64,000 nt of DNA. Source: Prorocentrum cordatum (lineage: Eukaryota > Sar > Dinophyceae > Prorocentrales > Prorocentraceae). The position numbers and the translations under genes were made by a program. The stretch is taken from the NCBI GenBank assembly GCA_963575745.1, contig CAUYUJ010010469.1, positions 386,804 to 450,803 on the forward strand. Reading direction: 5' to 3'. The notes below the pieces were generated by a model. The model was not told where the DNA came from and ran no database searches. It saw nothing but the letters and a program-made list of their open reading frames with translations. Positions 1 through 9,024 of the stretch are shown here, piece after piece (within the stretch, counting starts at the first letter, position 1; every line of letters starts with the position of its first letter).

Positions 1-794
1 GACCTCGCGTCCTTCACGATGCATGCCTTTGTTGTTCTGTCTTGCGCAAAGCCACGGTCGCCCCGCGCTCCAGGAACCGACCCGAAGATATGAGTTAACT
101 GCGCATGGACAAAATATCTCAAGACAAAATTCCAAGATGACGCCCTGAAGGCCATGGCGGCTCCAGATGGCCTCCAGCATGCCTCCCAGAGGCTCCAAGA
201 AGGGCTCAAGATGGCTCGGGATATCCTCAGTAGTCCCAAATCAGCGACACACCATGGTGTTTCCGAAATTATGTCGCCTCTTTTGTTTACGATGGGCTTT
301 GATGCCTTAATGCGCACGAATATAATCCCATGAAGGCTCCAGAGTCCTCCAAGAGCGCCGCAGTGCACCCCAAGAGCGTCCCAAGATGGGCCAATTTGGC
401 CTTACGAGGGCTCCGAAGCTTCCCAAGAGCACTCCTTACGGACAAAGTTAGGGACCCGATAAACCGCCCCGTCGAAGACCATGAGGATTCGCCATCGGGA
501 GCCAATCGCCGATCTATCGGTGATCTATCGCCGCTTTCACGTCTCTGCTCCCCTCCCCTGAGCCAGTCCTTGGGTGGTTTGCGGGTCGTAACTTGGGCCT
601 CCAGCGGCCATTCGGGACGATCTTGGAAAACCCACGAGAGCCGACGAAGTCGTCCGAAACCTTCGAGCCTCGGAACTTCGATGCCCCCCAGAAGTCCCTC
701 CTACAATTATGTATCGTTGCCCCTCCCCGCCACCGAGGTTCCCCCCACGCTAGGTTCATGCGGCGATGGCGCGCCGGCGACGCCGGCGAAGGCG
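1..794. other. Gene-free stretch
   Basis: I see no supportable gene here. The overlapping open frames on both strands have no recognisable motif and a composition typical of G+C-rich non-coding DNA. A run of CTCCAAGA/CCCAAGA-like words between about 150 and 440 resembles the complement of the CTTGGGG-type degenerate repeat found elsewhere in the window. Confidence 0.4.
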
Positions 795-903
795 TTCAAG
801 GTTGAATTCTGCGACGCAGAAGCACCGAGGGACACGGTAACACCTCTGGACCCGATGGAATTCAACCTTGAACCATCGGGGCCGTGATCGATTCAAGGTT
901 GAA
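795..903. repeat. 15-bp inverted repeat with a third half-copy
   Basis: TTCAAGGTTGAATTC at 795-809 is the exact reverse complement of 858-872. The first 12 bases recur at 892-903. The arms are 48 bp apart, so a stem-loop is possible. The context shows no gene. It could be the trace of a small inverted-repeat element. Confidence 0.6.
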
Positions 904-1007
904 CGATCGTCGCGGCGTCACAAACCTGTGCGCGCGCCGACGCCGTGCGAACCTGCTGTATTCCTCATATTTCCGACGATGGGCATTTTCAACCCTCGGA
1001 GGCGACG

Positions 1008-1110
1008 ATAGGGGCGATTAGCCTACGGGGGGGGCATTCTACGTATTCGCTGGGGAGCCTCGCCGAAGGCATGGGTTGGCGGCGCCACTGGGTACAAGTG
1101 TTGCTCCCCC
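1008..1110 (+). repeat. Dispersed repeat, copy 1 (partner near 30190-30485)
   Basis: The words GGAGGCGACGATA, then GGGAGCCTCGCCGAAG, then a stretch ending in GTGTTGCTCCC recur in the same order at about 30195-30485. There they are interrupted by roughly 180 extra bases. A related piece lies near 21245-21295. The similarity is patchy, which suggests an old dispersed repeat; its nature is unknown. Confidence 0.45.
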
Positions 1111-1540
1111 TAGGGCTATTCGCCCGTGTTGTCGCCTATTACCCTCCACACCCAACACTCAAACCCGACGGTGTGCCGCGTGCAGCGGGCGCAGGGCGAC
1201 GACCAGCTGGAGATGATCGCCGTCGAGGGCGCCGCGCCTGCCGCCTCGCAGGCCGCAGAGGCCCGAAACGGGCACGGCTGCGCCGCCTCCAGGCCGCCCG
1301 CCTGGCCTTGAGAGGGAGAAGGGGGGGGTCGGGGCTCGAGAGACGGGGGTCAATGCAAACGGGGGTCAGTCAGAAGTCAGAGCGCCGGATCTTGCAGGAT
1401 TCTGCAGGGCCAGGTTGCACTGACCCAGGTTTGGGTGTAGGATCCTGCAGGATCCTGCAAGGCCCGACTGACCCGGTTATGTGTTCACACGGGTCAGTAG
1501 ATCCCCGAGGGGGGCAGGATTGGTCGGGGGCCCCCAAGCG

Positions 1541-1849
1541 TCAGTCGTTCGAAGCTTGCTTACCGAGATTTCGTTGGAGTGCCTTCAGCAGGTTCTTTGG
1601 TCCCTTCTCGCCCACGATCGTGTCTTCAGACTCCTCGGTCCGTGGTAGACGCAGGGCTAGTTTCCTGTGCGAGTTGTTCCTGGGAGAGGCCTGCACCAGG
1701 CGGGGTCCAAGCAGTTTCCGTTCTTCTTCCTTCGTAGCAAGAGTCAGCAGCTCCACCTCGGCCTGATACTCGTCTAGCGTATCAGCCTTGCCGTCCCCGG
1801 TCGGGATCTTCTGGAAGTCCTCGATCTGACTCGTGCTCGTTGACGCCAT
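1541..1849 (-). pseudogene. Gag N-terminal fragment, Ty1/copia-like retrotransposon
   Basis: A 102-codon frame on the minus strand begins with ATG at 1849 (MASTSTSQIEDFQKIPTGDG) and runs through a hydrophilic, charged, helical-looking region to a stop at 1541-1543. The 'IPTxDG...LDEYQAEVELL...GPRLVQ' pattern is the start of the Gag of dinoflagellate copia-type elements, where Gag normally continues for hundreds of residues. This copy is therefore a 5' fragment cut off after about 100 codons. A possible tRNA primer-binding site lies 22 bp upstream of the ATG, the expected order for an LTR element. No protease, integrase or reverse transcriptase follows. The family assignment is by motif memory; the truncation is visible in the sequence. 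Confidence 0.65.
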
Positions 1850-1870
1850 CGAGTCAGCTTAGCACTAATT

Positions 1871-1887
1871 CCAAGCTCGCACTACCA
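1871..1887 (-). promoter_or_regulatory. Putative tRNA primer-binding site upstream of gag fragment
   Basis: Read on the minus strand this is TGGTAGTGCGAGCTTGG. It resembles the TGGTAGCGGAGC sequence upstream of the gag fragment at 33344 and inside the leader of the large ORF at 56.5 kb. A complement of a tRNA 3' end (reading TGG...) just before gag is the usual priming site of LTR retrotransposons. The tRNA identity (initiator Met) is inferred. Confidence 0.4.
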
Positions 1888-2103
1888 ATGTATCGAATCG
1901 ATGAGGTAGCTTGCCGATGGCATGCGAATGGTATGATACTGAGCTAATAGCAGCTTCGAATACTATGATGTATATACAAGCACCTATATTCACTTTTCTA
2001 AGGCTGAGCGTGGGCTGGTTGAACAGCCGATGCAATAAGTTGTATGCACGCCGCGCACAGAAAGCTCAAGTACCGGATAGGAGTGCGGGAATCCGCCGCT
2101 GGC

Positions 2104-2128
2104 TTGTGCTAGCAATCTTCTAGCACAA
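2104..2128. repeat. 9-bp perfect inverted repeat
   Basis: TTGTGCTAG at 2104-2112 and CTAGCACAA at 2120-2128 form a perfect 9-bp stem with a 7-nt spacer. It sits between the putative LTR side of the minus-strand gag fragment and the microsatellite. Function unknown. Confidence 0.5.
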
Positions 2129-2153
2129 ACCTGCATGTCCACGACAAGAAGGG

Positions 2154-2358
2154 GGATGATGATGATGATGATGATGAGGATGATGAGGAGGAGGAGGAGG
2201 AGGAGGAGGAGGAGGAGGAGGCGGAGGAGGGGGAGGAGGGGGAGGAGGGGGAGGGGGAGGAGGAGCAGGATCGAGGTGGAGGAGGAGGAGAAGGGAGGAG
2301 AAGGGAGGAGCGGAGACGGAGGCGGAGGGGGAGGAGGAGGAGGAGGAGGAGGAGGAGG
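2154..2358. repeat. (GAT)n then (GGA)n microsatellite, 5' flank of LINE-A
   Basis: About seven GAT units grade into imperfect GGA/GGGGGA trinucleotide repeats that run directly into the spliced-leader sequence at 2359. The open frames across it (poly-Arg, poly-Glu, poly-Pro, poly-Ser) are artefacts of the repeat. Confidence 0.95.
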
Positions 2359-2380
2359 TCCGTAGCCATTTTGGCTCAAG
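2359..2380 (+). other. Spliced-leader (DinoSL) relic
   Basis: The 22 bases match the known dinoflagellate leader consensus (D-CCGTAGCCATTTTGGCTC-AAG) at every position, with T at the variable first base. It is followed by ACTAAACG rather than the GT splice donor expected in an SL RNA gene. It is therefore a relic of a mature trans-spliced mRNA rather than an SL gene. It abuts the GGA microsatellite with no intervening base beyond the repeat. Confidence 0.93.
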
Positions 2381-2427
2381 ACTAAACGAGGGGAAGCAAC
2401 GAGGTTGCGAGGTAACTCGATTAGTCT
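2379..2427 (+). other. Potential hairpin in the LINE-A 5' leader
   Basis: AGACTAA-A-CGAG (2379-2390) can pair with CTCG-A-TTAGTCT (2416-2427). This makes an 11-bp stem with one A/A mismatch and a 25-nt loop directly after the spliced leader. Whether it matters for translation or for the start of reverse transcription is unknown. Confidence 0.5.
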
Positions 2428-2564
2428 TGTGGCCCGTCCGTGGCCATCTGTCAAGGCCTTTGGCCTGCTCTTTTCGCACTCACGACCCCCACGGGAGCGC
2501 TCGTGCGCCGTGGGCTCCGTTTCGGCATCGGTCAGTCTGCTTTCGGCGTCCCGTCACAGCCAGC

Positions 2565-3676
2565 ATGGCCGCGATGGATGCAGCTGCTAGCGCTCAGCTC
2601 CTGGAGCAATTGGAGTCTGCGCCGACGTTCCCCGACGAAGAGAGGCCTCTCGATCGCAGCCGATCGCCTTACGAAGCCGGAGAAGAGGTCTACGAGTCAG
2701 CAGACGAAGAGGAAGGGGGGCAAGCTGGGGCTCGCCGCGCTTCTCGTTCTTCTGCTCGTCGTGATGATAGACGCCCTGCAGCTCGTCGTGCTGAAGCTCC
2801 AGCAAGGCGCCCTGCCCCCCAGGCCGTTCACCGTGCCCCTGCTGCCGCGCCAGAGGATGACACCGTCGCAGGCCTCCGCACATACGTGGACAGCACCAAA
2901 GATGAGCTTCTTAATGCCATCACCGCCATCCAGTCGTCGGTCACCGCGCTTGCCTCCACTGTCCAGCGTAGCTGCACTCAGCTCGGTCAACAGGTGGAGC
3001 ACCGCATGTCCAAGGTCGAGTCCACCCAGGCTACGCAGGCCAAGCTCATCGAGGCCCTTGATGCGAAGATATCCCAGATGCAGAAGGAGATCGGGCTCAT
3101 GCGCTCTGAGACCCCCACGAAGTTGGAGATCAACTCCGCGTTCCAGCGCGAGGCTGACCCCACGATCATCGTCTGCCGCACGAAGTCCCTGGTCTCGAAG
3201 GCTAACATCTTGGTCTGCACCCGTGACTGGCTTTCGGCTGCCAACTGTGGTGAAGGAGATTTCGATCTGGTTGCTGAGCCCACATCTAAGCGGTTCACTA
3301 TGCAATTCAAGGGTTGCCCGACATATGCAACAACTGGCGTCGTTTCAAGGCCCAGGACGTTCAGAACCAAGAAGTTGAGGTTCATGTCTCGGCAGACAAA
3401 TCCTTGTACCAGGTCAAGGTGGAGCTGCTCCTCAAGCTGCTGCGCAGGACCATCAACGAGATCTACCCGCACGTGGAGCTGTTCGCCAACAAGGCGCGAG
3501 GGGAGCTCTCGCACCGCTGGAAGCCGCTCCTTCGCGTTATCCCGAGTGCCGACTCTGACCACAAGGTGGAGTGGGCGCTGGCCAACCTCACGGAGCTCCG
3601 CATGGACAAGGACACGATCGCCAGGCACATCCAGAGGCACCTTTCGAACTCACAGGAGATCGAGTGGAGTCTTTGA
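2565..3676 (+). pseudogene. LINE-A ORF1 protein (Gag-like), one frameshift
   Basis: I chose ATG 2565 (MAAMDAAASAQLLEQLES). The open frame extends to 2427, but the upstream part reads like untranslated leader. The order is: an acidic then Arg/Ala-rich segment (about 2625-2860), a probable coiled coil (about 2880-3115, with heptad-like spacing in TKDELLNAITAIQSSV...AKISQMQKEI), and a globular domain (about 3120-3670). At 3311-3316 the coding sense moves to another frame: the peptide LPDICNNWRRFKAQD continues the protein, consistent with loss of one base. It ends at TGA 3674-3676, overlapping ORF2. The layout fits a LINE ORF1 RNA-binding chaperone; an RRM-like fold is possible but not shown. Confidence 0.65.
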
Positions 3677-6600
3677 CACGTTCTTCAGACAGTGGCGAGG
3701 CACATCGACCTCGCACTCGGGGCTAACTTGTACCTCGTGGAATGCGCGTGCGTTATTCCATCACGACTTGCGGCTCAGAGACCGCAAGCTGCGCTACCTC
3801 TCGAAGCTCATTTCGCCAGGCTCCATTGTATCGGTTCAGGAATCGCATGGAGATAGGCATCGGGTCGCCGATTTTCTATATAATCTGCACAGACCAGTTT
3901 TGGCCATCTCTTCGTTTAGGCGGTGCGAGCCAGGACATCCAGCTGGTGGTGTCATCACGTTCTTCCCCAACTTTCGTGCGCTCCATCATCCTCATCCCCC
4001 TCAGGTTTCTGAAGCAGCACTGGTAGAAGGTCGGGTTCTCCGTGTGCAGTTTTGTTTTCAGGAACAAGTCTCCCTGGTCCACTACAATATCCATAACCAT
4101 GGGCTAAAAGCTGAAGTTCGGGATCGGGTTCTCCGTCGAATCCAACGGGACCTCCGGGATGCTGAGCAAGACCCATTACGTAAGCTCGTCGTCGTCCACG
4201 GGGACCTCAATATCGCTAGAAGCCCTCCTGCACCTCTGAACCACTTCTCCCCCGACCTGGACACCCCCCAAGATCCCTCTCGAGACCCCCGACGGACCGC
4301 CGACAGGGCCTGGGGCGGAGTTTTGAATACCTTGGTTGAGTTGGACAGCGAGGATTTCACACACTTCCATGAAGGGACGCGGACTTTAGCCAGAATAGAT
4401 CGAGCTTTTGTATCTTGGCCAGGGTGGAGCCTGACGCAGTTAAGCACGGTCACAAGGGTGCACGGCCTCCCAGAGATTCTCTGTCGGTCTCATCTCTCAG
4501 ATCACAGTGCACTCATGTTCTCTATTTCCCCACGTAAGCCTCTACCTCCAGAAGATAGGCCTGTGCATCCAGACCTTTTCAGTACGCCAGAGTATGCCAA
4601 GTTCATCAAGATGACCTTGGCGCAGTCCTCGTGCGAGGACCTTTCAGTGCCCCAGCGTTTGGAGTACCACAAGATGGTGATGAAAGAGGCAGCTAGATTC
4701 GCCAGGGACTCGATCGTCGTGAAAAGGCCCCTTGATCCCCTGTCGCAGTACATCGTGTGTCGCTCGATCGCCAGGGCCCTCTGGAAGCAAGATAGGACGC
4801 TCGCGGACCGACTCGTTCTGGCTCATCCGCTCGCTCGGGATCATCTCGAATTGCCTCCTTTCTCCACCACAGTCGAGCTGAAGGATCCAGTTCGGTTCAC
4901 TCAGCTCACAAATGATGTCCACATGCGCCTGATTGCGGACTCCCAGAAGCGGACCAAGCAGCAGATAGGCGAGGAAACCCCAGCCCGTGCCAGAGCCAAA
5001 CTTGTGAGGAAGCTCAAGAGTCTTGAACGACGAGGCAAGCTGCGGTTGCCTTTTGGACGTAAACTGGGCCTCGCTGGCCTTGCTCTGCCTGACGGTTCCG
5101 CCACCCACAACCCGAAGGTCATGCTCGGTGGTTTGGCTCGGCACTGGGGGGAAGTCTTTTCGGAGAAGCCCATAGATTGCCCTGCAGCCAGACAATGCGT
5201 CCAGAAGTTCTTGGGGGACCTCGACCTCTCCTACCTCAAGCCTCCCACTCAATATGATATAGAGAAACACCTTCGACATTGCCCTCCTAGTGCTCCAGGA
5301 CCCGACGGGCTCCCCTACAAGGCTTGGCAGTTCCACCCCAAGGGCCCCGAGATGCTCGCTGAGGTTATGCACTGGATGCTCGAAGGTAACCAGATGGGGC
5401 TCACGTTCAACGATGTTCGAGGCGTCTTTTTAGCCAAAGGCGATCAGCCTGGAGACACTGCAGGCCCTGTGCGCGAGCCTGGAGCGACCCGACCGCTAGG
5501 CCTGAAGAATGCTGACTGCAAGGTGGTGACGGCTGTTTGCACGCGCGAGCTGACGAAAGCACTGCCGACCAAAATAGATTCAATGCAGAGAGGATTTATC
5601 CCCACACGTAACCTCGGCATGAACATATACGAGCTGGACGCGTATGCGAGGATGACAGGCTTGGAACCTGCTGCTGCTGAGCGCCTCCCCCTCCTCCTTG
5701 CCTTTGACTTCAGCCACGCTTTCCCATCCGTATCTCACGAATGGATTTTCCTTGTCTTATCTGCTTGCTCCCTCCCCCCTCCTCTGCTGATGTTCTACCA
5801 CTTTATCTACCGCTTTGTCTGTTGCTTTGCTCAGGCAGGCTCCTCTCTCCTCCCTCTCTTCTTCCTAGGGTCTGGCATCGTGCAGGGCTGCCCGGCCTCG
5901 GGGACCTTGTATGCCCTTGCATCCGAGCCTTTCAACGCGCACTTTAGAACGACCATTCTGAAGAAATGCCGAGGCATCATTCGATGCTGCGCCGATGATG
6001 TAGGAGGAGTCATTCACAGAATAGAATGGCTCAAAAAACTGTACACCGTCTTTGCTGCTGCCGAGCGGGTCGCAGGGCTGCGTTTGAAAATAATCAAGTG
6101 TTTTGCCGTCCCGCTGTGCTCCCATTTTACCCCAGAGCTAAGAGATCGGGTGGTGCGCTGGCTTGAAAGGGAACTGCCTGCTTGGGCCAAGTTCTCGATA
6201 GTCTCACACCTCACCTATCTTGGCATGAAGTTAGGCCCTGATATAGTGCACCAGATGTGGTCAGAGCCGTTGGAAAAATACTTCTCACGTGCTGCAGCCA
6301 CAGCCAGAGCCCGTCCTCCGCCAGTTGTGACAGCGAAGCTCTATAACCAAAGATCGGTCTCTACCCTCGGGTACGTCTCCCAGTTTGCTCTCCTTCCCCC
6401 GCACATACCTCAGAAAGAGCACGCTGTCCTGGCCAGTCAGTTTGCCATTGCCCACTGCGACCTAGCTCGTGCGGACTTCTTTAATCTCCCCGACTGGGGG
6501 TGCCCGAGATTTCAGAGTCTCACTATCTTGAATCTAGCCACTCTTATCCGCTGCGCGGTGCACACATTCGATGGTTGGCCTCAGCTTTTTGGCAAGATGA

Positions 6601-7349
6601 AGGAATGCGCTGAGCGAAACCTTCCCATGGTGCGAATCCTTGCTGGCGACCTCTCGCCCTCGTTCTGGTCCTCCCCCCCTCTCGTCCAGGTTCTCGCTGA
6701 AGCTGCAGGCGGTTTCAAAAACCATCCGAAGTGGAGTGCTGCTGCGTCTGCTGCCGTCCTGGTTGCGCGCAAGGCCCGTGCCGACCCCAAGCTCACTTAT
6801 AAGATTCAGCGCCTTGTCTCAGCTAGTCTTCTCTCGTCGTTGTACCCTTCGGCCCTTCACCTCACCTTCACTCGTCGCCTGCTCTCTTATTTCCCTGCTT
6901 CCTTCCCTGCTATAGCCACCATCCATTGGGAAGACGTGCAGAAAACTGTCCGAGCTTTACCGCCATCGTGGGCCTCTGCTGTGGTAAAAACCTTATGCGG
7001 GGGATGGCCCACACGCGCGAGGTTCCACGAGCCTGGAGGCGAGTGTTTGTGCTGTCTTGGATGCCCTAAGCCTGATGCCATCTCCCATTATCTTATTTGC
7101 CCCAAGTTTTTGTCCCTCGTGAGTGCCATTACAAAGCGAAACCTGCCAGAATGTCCGATAGCACGCCTTGGTCTGTTGGCTCCTTCCTCTGCCTCGTTCG
7201 TCGCTACTGTCGTGTCGTACGTCCTCTACCTCCACCTCTCCAACCTTCCCCAGGCGAGGTCAGTGCTCGGCATTTCGCCGCAGGTCGCTGAATCCGTGCT
7301 GCCCGTCGTGCACGACTCTGTGTACAGGCAGCCGATGGTCCTGTCCTAG
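3672..7349 (+). CDS. LINE-A ORF2: endonuclease-reverse transcriptase
   Basis: This protein would nick target DNA and copy the element's RNA there. Endonuclease motifs: SWNAR (Asn at 3741), QESHGD (Glu at 3840), HGDLN (Asp at 4203, Asn at 4209), ARIDRAF (about 4390) and SDHSA (Asp 4500, His 4503). Reverse transcriptase: PGPDG (5295-5309), RPLGLKN (about 5490), FDFSHAF with catalytic Asp at 5706, QGCPASG at 5883, and CADD with Asp pair at 5994 and 5997 (CADD replaces the commoner YADD/FADD). A C-terminal C-x2-C-x7-H-x3-C motif lies at about 7053-7100. No RNase H domain is evident. All catalytic positions I can identify are present and the frame is open to TAG at 7347, so this copy may be recent or active. 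The true start is uncertain: the frame is open upstream through ORF1, and the coding sense enters it around 3672, just before the ORF1 stop codon. Confidence 0.88.
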   Translation, partial: FDTFFRQWRGTSTSHSGLTCTSWNARALFHHDLRLRDRKLRYLSKLISPGSIVSVQESHGDRHRVADFLYNLHRPVLAISSFRRCEPGHPAGGVITFFPNFRALHHPHPPQVSEAALVEGRVLRVQFCFQEQVSLVHYNIHNHGLKAEVRDRVLRRIQRDLRDAEQDPLRKLVVVHGDLNIARSPPAPLNHFSPDLDTPQDPSRDPRRTADRAWGGVLNTLVELDSEDFTHFHEGTRTLARIDRAFVSWPGWSLTQLSTVTRVHGLPEILCRSHLSDHSALMFSISPRKPLPPEDRPVHPDLFSTPEYAKFIKMTLAQSSCEDLSVPQRLEYHKMVMKEAARFARDSIVVKRPLDPLSQYIVCRSIARALWKQDRTLADRLVLAHPLARDHLELPPFSTTVELKDPVRFTQLTNDVHMRLIADSQKRTKQQIGEETPARARAKLVRKLKSLERRGKLRLPFGRKLGLAGLALPDGSATHNPKVMLGGLARHWGEVFSEKPIDCPAARQCVQKFLGDLDLSYLKPPTQYDIEKHLRHCPPSAPGPDGLPYKAWQFHPKGPEMLAEVMHWMLEGNQMGLTFNDVRGVFLAKGDQPGDTAGPVREPGATRPLGLKNADCKVVTAVCTRELTKALPTKIDSMQRGFIPTRNLGMNIYELDAYARMTGLEPAAAERLPLLLAFDFSHAFPSVSHEWIFLVLSACSLPPPLLMFYHFIYRFVCCFAQAGSSLLPLFFLGSGIVQGCPASGTLYALASEPFNAHFRTTILKKCRGIIRCCADDVGGVIHRIEWLKKLYTVFAAAERVAGLRLKIIKCFAVPLCSHFTPELRDRVVRWLERELPAWAKFSIVSHLTYLGMKLGPDIVHQMWSEPLEKYFSRAAATARARPPPVVTAKLYNQRSVSTLGYVSQFALLPPHIPQKEHAVLASQFAIAHCDLARADFFNLPDWGCPRFQSLTILNLATLIRCAVHTFDGWPQLFGKMKECAERNLPMVRILAGDLSPSFWSSPPLVQVLAEAAGGFKNHPKWSAAASAAVLVARKARADPKLTYKIQRLVSASLLSSLYPSALHLTFTRRLLSYFPASFPAIATIHWEDVQKTVRALPPSWASAVVKTLCGGWPTRARFHEPGGECLCCLGCPKPDAISHYLICPKFLSLVSAITKRNLPECPIARLGLLAPSSASFVATVVSYVLYLHLSNLPQARSVLGISPQVAESVLPVVHDSVYRQPMVLS

Positions 7350-7380
7350 GTGGAGACTTCGGCGCGCCCCCAGCGACGCG

Positions 7381-7695
7381 CCAGGAGGAGGAGGAGGAGG
7401 AGGAGGAGGAGGAGGAGGCGGAGGCGGAGGCGGAGGCGGAGGCGGTGGCGGAGGCGGAGGCGGAGGCGGAGGCGGAGGCGGAGGCGGAGGCGGAGGCGGA
7501 GGCGGAGGCGGAGGCGGAGGCGGAGGCGGAGGCGGGGGCGGAGGCGGAGGCGGAGGAGGAGGAGGAGGAGGAGGAGGAGGAGGAGGAGGAGGAGGAGGAG
7601 GAGGAGGAGGAGGAGGAGCGGGACGAACAGGAGAAGGAGGAGGAAGAAGAGGAGGAGGAGAAGGAGGAGGGGGGGGAGGGGGAGGGGGAGGTGGT
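7381..7695. repeat. (GGA)n/(GGCGGA)n microsatellite, 3' flank of LINE-A
   Basis: Perfect GGA units, then about 28 hexanucleotide GGCGGA units, then GGA again, then G-rich sequence. It starts some 30 bp after the LINE-A stop codon. Poly-Gly, poly-Arg, poly-Ala-Glu, poly-Ser-Ala and poly-Pro frames here are repeat artefacts. Confidence 0.95.
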
Positions 7696-8640
7696 AAAAC
7701 CCCTGACAGACAGTGAGGGCAACAGTAGTGGCCCTCGATGTCTTTAAACGAGCACGGGGAGGAGGAGAGAGGATAGTATCTGAGAGGGAAGGCGGAGGCG
7801 GCGGAGAAGAAACAAATTCCTTCACAGTTTCCTAGATTCGTGTGATTTCCTACTTTCACCTTCCTCCCCACCTCATTCCTTCAACTTGAGCGTGCAAGGT
7901 GCAGTGCAAGGCCGTGGCACGTGGGTTCAATTGCTCAATGTTTTGTCCGCCCGCCCGCAATGACGACCGAGATCACGGGCGAGGTCTGGATTGAAGTTCG
8001 GCCCCGAGAGCCCGAAGATTCAGAGACGGTCCCCAGCGGCGCGCAGAAGGGGGCCCCCTTGAAAGTTGAAGAGCTTCCCCAAAACAGAACAGCCCCTTGC
8101 ATTCTTTGAAAAGCTTCCGATCCCTGACTTTTTAGGGTGCCGCACCCCACCCCGGCCCCTGTCACCCCTGCCTCCCCCCGCGCGTCGTTGGGGATCGAGG
8201 TCCCACTGAGCGCTGTCGAGCTCACTTGGCGCCGCGTCGTGCGTCGCGCAGTTCGACTCAAGTTAATCAGGCGCCTCTGGGCAGCGATCGGCGCGCGGCT
8301 GAAAATTGTGAAGGACAGGGGGAACGAGGCCTGAGAGGCCTGGGCATGGCAAGGCGCAGAAGAGGAGGATGGGGGAGAGAAGGTGGAGGAGGAGGGGAGG
8401 AGGAGGTGGGCAGGTGGCAGCTCTGTCGGACCTCTGTCGGTTGCGCCGCCGGCGCCGCCCTCCCCGACCCCCCGCGTGGCGAGGTGGTCGCCCTGCATGC
8501 CGAGTGGCCATTTTGACCGAGAGGCACCGCCTGCCACCTGCTTGGAGCACGCTGCGTCGTCGCGGCGGTGCCCGCGGGTATTGTTTTCGCCCCGCGAAGC
8601 CCCCAGCTGCGGCGCTGCGCCTGTGGGCTACCCAGTAAAA
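7696..8640. other. Gene-free stretch with short GGA tract
   Basis: No gene is supportable. A short frame at 7921-8109 (62 codons) and a minus-strand frame at 7935-8537 show no motif. A GGA-rich tract lies at about 8365-8415. Confidence 0.4.
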
Positions 8641-8770
8641 GCAACAACAACAACAACACAACAACAACAACCACAACGTCAACGCCAACAACGACAACGC
8701 CAACAACAACGTCAATAACAAAAACATCAACAACAACAGCGTCAATGACAACGACATCGACATCAACGAC
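8641..8770. repeat. (CAA)n-rich degenerate microsatellite
   Basis: Imperfect CAA/AAC repeats with scattered CGT and GACA interruptions. Read as protein they give Thr/Asn- or Gln-rich artefacts. Confidence 0.85.
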
Positions 8771-8835
8771 AACATATTATTCACGCTTCGCGTGTCCCCG
8801 CAAGCCCACCCAGAAACGATAAGCGGGGGAATTGG
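8771..8835 (+). repeat. Short dispersed motif (TTCACGCTTCGCGTGTCCCC type)
   Basis: The order TTCACGCTTCGCGT-(G/A)-TCCCCGC then AAGCCCACCCAGAAACGAT recurs, diverged, near 38212-38240 and 38340-38370. Related pieces are near 33985-34025 and 50905-50945 (CCCATCCACAAACGATGC). It marks one edge of a dispersed repeat whose copies often continue into CTTGGGG-type DNA. Confidence 0.5.
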
Positions 8836-9024
8836 CGAGCAGGACGCATGCAGTCGCGCGGCCGTCTTCGGGAAAACAAGGATATCAAATAACTCCCCGC
8901 ATTTAAGTTCAATATGGAAATCAATGCTAGCTACGATGGTGCCCCGATGAGGGGTGAGGGGTGTTTCGATGACTCGTAATGGCTGTTGCGCCGATTTGTA
9001 TCTAAAACCCGCGTGCGTTTCGAA

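Larger units (their letters stand above)
2359..7382 (+). mobile_element. LINE-A: non-LTR retrotransposon with spliced leader at its 5' end
   Basis: The element spans from a perfect dinoflagellate spliced leader (2359-2380) to about 30 bp after the ORF2 stop codon at 7347-7349, where a GGA-type microsatellite starts. It has a short leader, an ORF1 with coiled-coil character and one frameshift, and a long ORF2 with an AP-type endonuclease, a reverse transcriptase and a C-terminal CCHC motif. It is full-length at the 5' end, unlike most LINE copies. The RNA was evidently trans-spliced before reverse transcription. GGA repeats on both sides hide any target-site duplication. Confidence 0.88.

Noticed and set aside
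945-1766. 273-codon plus frame overlapping the gag fragment
   Set aside because: No motif; its second half is antisense to the better supported minus-strand gag fragment.
2359-2380. SL RNA gene
   Set aside because: A gene would have a GT donor and Sm-type site after the leader; here the leader is followed by ACTAAACG and then protein-coding LINE sequence.
2109-2454. Long frames with poly-Arg, poly-Pro, poly-Ser or poly-Glu at GGA tracts (also 7204-7871, 9116-10513, 17762-18266, 38362-39181, 44310-44868, 54512-55049)
   Set aside because: Every frame on both strands is open because the trinucleotide repeat holds no stop; there is no domain beyond the homopolymer.
2440-3378. 312-codon frame inside LINE-A ORF1
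   Set aside because: Off-frame reading of ORF1; Ser/Arg/Pro-rich and without motifs.
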